Part shown: in pieces, positions 14,589 through 17,783 of the stretch | Numbering within the stretch: the first letter of the stretch is position 1 | Layout of the letters: each line of letters starts with the position of its first letter | Assembly (NCBI GenBank): GCA_020027305.1 | Contig: JAHRAM010000132.1 | Location: 1-17,783, forward strand | Length of the DNA: 17,783 bases | Direction of reading: 5' to 3' | Origin: Acidimicrobiia bacterium | Lineage (GTDB): Bacteria; Actinomycetota; Acidimicrobiia; Acidimicrobiales; Hopanoidiivorantaceae | The notes under the pieces: model-generated | The model's database searches: none | Seen by the model: the letters and a program-made list of their open reading frames with translations, nothing else | Told to the model about the DNA's origin: nothing | Made by a program: the position numbers and the translations under genes

Positions 14589-15010
14589 TGCTTAAAAAAA
14601 TTAAAAATCTGCTATCTAAAAACCTCCGCGTAAAGCTCTACCGCTATGGTGCTGTCTCTTTCTTAAATATTGTTGTCACGCAATTCTTGCTTTGGTTGTT
14701 CAACCTTTGGCTAAGTGGTATCTATGCAAATATTGTTGCCGTGGTTCTAGCTGCTGGCCCAGCATTTTTTCTCTACAAATTTTGGGTATGGCCCAAGAGC
14801 GGGGATTACAGTATCCAAAAAGAAGTTCCTATATTTTGGTCTATGGCGCTAGCTGGTCTAGGATTTTCTACTTTTACAGTCTGGCTAACCACCAGTTGGT
14901 GGGATGGATTTTGGGCTTTGGCACTTGGAAACATTGCTGGCTTTGCAATCGTTTGGGTAGGGCGTTTTATTTTGCTTGAAACATATCTGTTTAAGACGCA
15001 ACATAAATGA
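14588..15010 (+). CDS. GtrA-like membrane protein
   Basis: This 140-residue protein has four predicted helices (about 19-40, 44-62, 80-100 and 108-130) and basic termini. The KLYRYGAVSFLNIVV opening and NFIAG/GRFILLETYLF-like ending (here GRFILLETYLF) fit the GtrA family. GtrA members are thought to help move or modify polyprenyl-phosphate sugars in surface-glycan synthesis. I chose the ATG at 14588, which overlaps the preceding stop by one base (TGATG). A TTG one codon upstream is an alternative. It probably shares a transcript with the flavoprotein gene. Confidence 0.82.
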   Translation: MLKKIKNLLSKNLRVKLYRYGAVSFLNIVVTQFLLWLFNLWLSGIYANIVAVVLAAGPAFFLYKFWVWPKSGDYSIQKEVPIFWSMALAGLGFSTFTVWLTTSWWDGFWALALGNIAGFAIVWVGRFILLETYLFKTQHK

Positions 15011-15100
15011 CATGCTACAAATGATGTGGCAACAACAATTGACGATGATAATAATTTTCGCCAAACCCAAAAACAATGCTAACGCTAACGAAAGAATTAA

Positions 15101-15736
15101 ATGAAACCAGAGCTTCGTGAGCTTGGGTTAACCACTAGGGGATTTATGCCAGAAGATGAAGGCATGGCGCTCTATGAGGCTGCGCTATCTTCAAACCACG
15201 ATAGCAAAAACAATTCACCCCTACTTGAGATTGGCAGCTACTGTGGAAAGTCTTCTATATATATAGGTGCAGCAGCAGCCGAACTCAATAAAACTCTTTT
15301 CTGTATAGACCACCACCGTGGATCTGAAGAAAATCAAGCGGGCTGGGAATATCACGAGCCTGATTTAGTCGACAAAGAAACTGGACAGCTAGACACCCTT
15401 CCCCATTTTCGTAAAACTATTGCCAAAGCTAATCTAGAAAATACTATCGTTGCCATCGTGGGAGATTCAATTCAAGTTGCAAACAATTGGAACACGTTCC
15501 TGAGCTTTTTATTTATTGATGGAGGGCATGGAACCAAACCAGCTCATAACGATTACGATGCTTGGACCCCCTACATTGAAGTAGAGGGAACCCTATGTAT
15601 TCACGATGTGTTTGAAAACCCCAAAGACGGCGGCAGACCCCCCTATGAAATTTATTGCCGCGCTCTTGAGTCAAAAATGTTTCAAGAAATCTCAGCAACT
15701 GGATCGCTCAGAGTTCTAAAACGAATTGCGCGCTAA
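15101..15736 (+). CDS. Class I SAM-dependent methyltransferase
   Basis: This 211-residue protein has a Rossmann motif I LLEIGSYCGKSS (41-52) and an acidic post-I strand FCIDHH (67-72). A GDS motif is at 121-123, and FLFIDGGHG (137-145) is followed by the acidic AHNDYDAW segment and GTLCIHDVF (163-171). The order fits Methyltransf_24-type enzymes. The substrate cannot be told from sequence. It follows the GtrA gene by 90 bp. That gap has a GATAAT -10-like site (15047-15052) but no good -35, so it could be a separate transcript or read-through. The ribosome-binding site is weak. The gene converges with the toroid-protein gene. Confidence 0.85.
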   Translation: MKPELRELGLTTRGFMPEDEGMALYEAALSSNHDSKNNSPLLEIGSYCGKSSIYIGAAAAELNKTLFCIDHHRGSEENQAGWEYHEPDLVDKETGQLDTLPHFRKTIAKANLENTIVAIVGDSIQVANNWNTFLSFLFIDGGHGTKPAHNDYDAWTPYIEVEGTLCIHDVFENPKDGGRPPYEIYCRALESKMFQEISATGSLRVLKRIAR

Positions 15737-15783
15737 TCCTTCTTTGCTAATTAAAACTGGGATGCCAATCTCACAAACCAAAA

Positions 15784-16839
15784 CTAAGCTACCTTTTCAT
15801 TTGCTGACACAAAAACTGCAGCAGCAGGACTAGGTGAGATTTCAACCAATTCAGATTCAGCCAGTGCCAAAGCATCTGCGGTCAAAAGAACTGCCGAAGC
15901 AGTATATGTGCTTGTCTCATTTGCAGGAAAGGCAACGGGCTTATTTCTGCTTCCATTTTCATTTGGATATGCATACCCCGTATAGTAACTCCCATCCTTT
16001 TGACGCATTAAAAATGTCGTGGCAAAAAGTTCTTCTGCCCGTTTTAGCTCGCCAACATTTAGATAGGCCATGGCACACTCTGCTGTTTCAGCAGCCGTAA
16101 ACCAAGTGCGGTCAGAGACACATTTGACTCCACGGGCAGCATCTACAAAAATTTCTGCTTTTTCTTCAAGGTGAGATAACCCACGGTTGCCACTAGCTAC
16201 CCCAGACAATACTGGATAATACCAATCCATTGCCCAACGTTTCTTAGGGGCAAATGCTTCTGGCTGATTTAAAATCACCTTACCTAAGATTTCTGCTGCC
16301 AGTTCCCAATTTGGCATCGGCTCATCTACAACTTTTGCAATATTTGCTGCCATCTTTAGGCTGTGATAAATGCTACAAGAAGCAGTTAGGAGTGAAAAAG
16401 AATAAGGCTCACCACTACTATATCTGGCCCAAATAATCTCTCCTCTCTCAGTCTGGAGTTCTAACACAAAATCTATGGCGGGCTTTACAACCTGCCACAT
16501 TTTTTCTAAGAATTTTTCATCACTAGTACAAAGATAGTGATGCCAAACTCCCGTAGCTACATAGGCCACACAATTGGCATCTAGACGATCTACCTCTACA
16601 AAACTTCTCACATAATATTGATACCATGCTCCATTTTCAAGCTGAGTGGCAGCTAGCCATTCATAAGCTCGCTCAGCTCTATCAAATTCACCTACTAAAT
16701 CTAAAGCCATAGCACACTCAGTATGGTTCCAAGGGTCACAATGCCCATCATCAAACCACGGAATCATTCCATTTTCTAGCTGAACAGCAGCAATGCTTTT
16801 AGCAGTTTGTTCGGCGTGTTTAGCAGTAAAAACTTCCAT
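15784..16839 (-). CDS. Alpha/alpha-toroid (prenyltransferase/terpenoid-cyclase-like) protein
   Basis: This 351-residue protein contains repeats of the toroid type. Examples are VQLENGMIPWFDDG (19-32), TQLENGAWYQYYV (65-77) and MRQKDGSYYTGY near the end, each pairing a helix with a Gln/Asn-Gly-Trp/Tyr turn. This fits the six-hairpin or prenyltransferase/squalene-cyclase superfamily, also seen in glycoside hydrolases. No DxDD cyclase motif is evident, so I do not claim cyclase activity. It has no signal peptide. It lies 16 bp after the methyltransferase gene on the same strand. The C-terminal 30 residues are Ala/Ser/Val-rich and look disordered. I infer that it acts with the neighbouring glycosyltransferase and methyltransferase on a lipid or sugar substrate. 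Confidence 0.75.
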   Translation of the reverse strand: MEVFTAKHAEQTAKSIAAVQLENGMIPWFDDGHCDPWNHTECAMALDLVGEFDRAERAYEWLAATQLENGAWYQYYVRSFVEVDRLDANCVAYVATGVWHHYLCTSDEKFLEKMWQVVKPAIDFVLELQTERGEIIWARYSSGEPYSFSLLTASCSIYHSLKMAANIAKVVDEPMPNWELAAEILGKVILNQPEAFAPKKRWAMDWYYPVLSGVASGNRGLSHLEEKAEIFVDAARGVKCVSDRTWFTAAETAECAMAYLNVGELKRAEELFATTFLMRQKDGSYYTGYAYPNENGSRNKPVAFPANETSTYTASAVLLTADALALAESELVEISPSPAAAVFVSANEKVA

Positions 16840-16855
16840 TGAGCTACTTTTTTTG

Positions 16856-17611
16856 TTATCTTACTTTTTTCTCGGGCACAACCCCTTTAGAGCGATTTGG
16901 TTTTTGAGCATATATGACCAAGCTTTTTCCCAACACTGGGTTTAAAAGTTTTTCAAGGTTCACAGTGAGGGCAGGCTGCTTCATTAAATCCCAACACAAG
17001 AACTTATGATATGCATCAACCACAGGATTTCCATCTTTGTTTGGGCCAACAAAACATTTCAGCCACCAATACGGAGAGTGAAGAGCATGGGCAAAATGGC
17101 TACCCCCCACTATAAAACCTGCCCTGCCTAACTGAGCTCGCAATTCCTTTTTTGTGTAAATCCGAACATGTCCCCCAACCGCTTTTGGGGCATGATATTC
17201 ATCAGAAAGCATCCAACAAAGCTTTTCTGGAAAATAAGATGGAACGGTGACAGCCAAGGTGCCGCCCGGCTTTAGCACTCGAAATAGTTCTTCAAGTGCC
17301 CGTTTGTCATCTAGCACATGTTCTAGAACTTCTGATGCCACTACTTTATCAAAGCTTTCAGTCATAAACGGTAGCTGGCAAACATCTCCAGCAACTGAAG
17401 ATATAAATGTGGTTTCGTCTAGTTCGTTGTTCAGCTTCATTGCATATGCCGTAGAGACAACTTGGCTGAGTTCATCGGTTAGCAAATCACATGCTACAAC
17501 AGATGCTCCCCTGACAGCTGCGCCATAGGCATGTCTACCGAATCCACAACCAATATCTAACACATAATCACCCACACAAAGTTCTAGTTTGTCAAAATCA
17601 ATCGTAAGCAT
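16856..17611 (-). CDS. Class I SAM-dependent methyltransferase (Methyltransf_11 type)
   Basis: This 251-residue protein has motif I VLDIGCGFG (17-25), a post-I acidic residue in VVACDL (about 38-43), and the VASEVLEHV segment (about 89-97). FRVLKPGGTLAVTVP (about 109-123) is typical of Methyltransf_11 enzymes. The C-terminal half (about 125-251), with several Trp and His residues, is probably substrate-specific. The ATG directly follows the TAG stop of the glycosyltransferase gene (TAGATG, zero gap), so they form an operon. The substrate may be a glycolipid or sugar, given the context. That is inference. Confidence 0.88.
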   Translation of the reverse strand: MLTIDFDKLELCVGDYVLDIGCGFGRHAYGAAVRGASVVACDLLTDELSQVVSTAYAMKLNNELDETTFISSVAGDVCQLPFMTESFDKVVASEVLEHVLDDKRALEELFRVLKPGGTLAVTVPSYFPEKLCWMLSDEYHAPKAVGGHVRIYTKKELRAQLGRAGFIVGGSHFAHALHSPYWWLKCFVGPNKDGNPVVDAYHKFLCWDLMKQPALTVNLEKLLNPVLGKSLVIYAQKPNRSKGVVPEKKVR

Positions 17612-17783
17612 CTACCCCTCATTTTTTTGTTGTGCTTTTTGTTCAAGCAAAATACGATATTGATTTGTAGTGAGCTCTGCTGTCTTTTTCCAACTGAACC
17701 GTTCTTTAACTCTTTTTCTTGCGCGCATTCCTAGCTCTTTGGCAAATACTGGTTCATCTAAAAGCCTTGAAATAGCTACAACT
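17612..17783 (-). CDS. Glycosyltransferase (GT-B fold), C-terminal fragment
   Basis: Only the last 56 codons are in the window; the gene starts beyond the right edge. The segment LLDEPVFAKELGMRARKRV followed by KERFSWKK resembles the usual C-terminal helix of GT1/GT4 family glycosyltransferases. In these, a DP..A..G..AR..V..RFSW-like pattern precedes the end. A basic, Gln/Lys-rich tail follows. The stop TAG at 17614-17612 abuts the ATG of the methyltransferase gene. Donor and acceptor cannot be told from the fragment. Confidence 0.75.
   Translation of the reverse strand, partial: VVAISRLLDEPVFAKELGMRARKRVKERFSWKKTAELTTNQYRILLEQKAQQKNEG

Noticed and set aside
15039..15052. TTGACG followed by GATAAT upstream of the methyltransferase gene as a promoter
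   Set aside because: The two elements are only two bases apart, so they cannot form a -35/-10 pair. The -10-like site has no suitable -35.
15758..15773. Possible hairpin (TGGGAT, loop GCCA, ATCTCA) between convergent genes, considered as a terminator
   Set aside because: The stem is six pairs with a wobble on the plus strand and a mismatch on the minus strand. The only T run is four bases on the minus side, so it is too weak to call.

Overview
This window looks like part of the chromosome of a low-GC actinobacterium, most plausibly a member of the Acidimicrobiia or a related marine or freshwater lineage. That placement is an inference from gene content, from the geranylgeranyl-reductase-family gene beside nuo, and from base composition that looks to be in the low forties percent GC by eye. 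No rRNA or tRNA gene, mobile element or CRISPR array was seen. It reads as a vertically inherited respiratory locus joined to a cell-envelope gene block.

Minus-strand respiratory block (1-12227). Reading from about 12227 leftwards, one long run of at least thirteen genes encodes: a four-helix membrane protein; a two-cluster ferredoxin; a cytochrome b6-type protein; a subunit-IV-type protein (the C-terminal half of cytochrome b); a Rieske protein; a membrane-anchored diheme cytochrome c; a membrane protein with a large extracytoplasmic domain; then NADH dehydrogenase (complex I) subunits NuoA, B, C, D, a fused NuoE-NuoF, and NuoG, which runs off the left edge. Gene junctions are mostly overlapping or abutting (ATGA, TGATG, TAATG). 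The quinol-oxidising module resembles b6f complexes. Cytochrome b is split in two, the second haem pair is His-x14-His, and there is a Cys at the position that binds the extra haem c(n). It does not resemble the usual actinobacterial qcrCAB set with an unsplit QcrB.

Plus-strand block (12480-15736). Divergently from a 252-bp intergenic region come: a monohaem membrane cytochrome c that shares an N-terminal peptide with the subunit-IV-type protein; a geranylgeranyl-reductase-family flavoprotein, probably a menaquinone side-chain reductase (MenJ-like); a GtrA-like membrane protein; and a class I methyltransferase.

Minus-strand envelope block (15784-17783). A glycosyltransferase (only its C-terminus is in the window), a methyltransferase and an alpha/alpha-toroid (prenyltransferase/cyclase-like) protein form a compact operon converging on the plus-strand block. 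With GtrA they suggest lipid-linked glycan or glycolipid work.

As a whole, the locus encodes NADH oxidation by complex I, modification of the quinone, menaquinol oxidation by a b6f-like complex, and transfer of electrons to haem c proteins. Two uncharacterised membrane proteins and a ferredoxin are embedded in it. These, together with the shared N-terminal tag, are the parts most likely to be undescribed.
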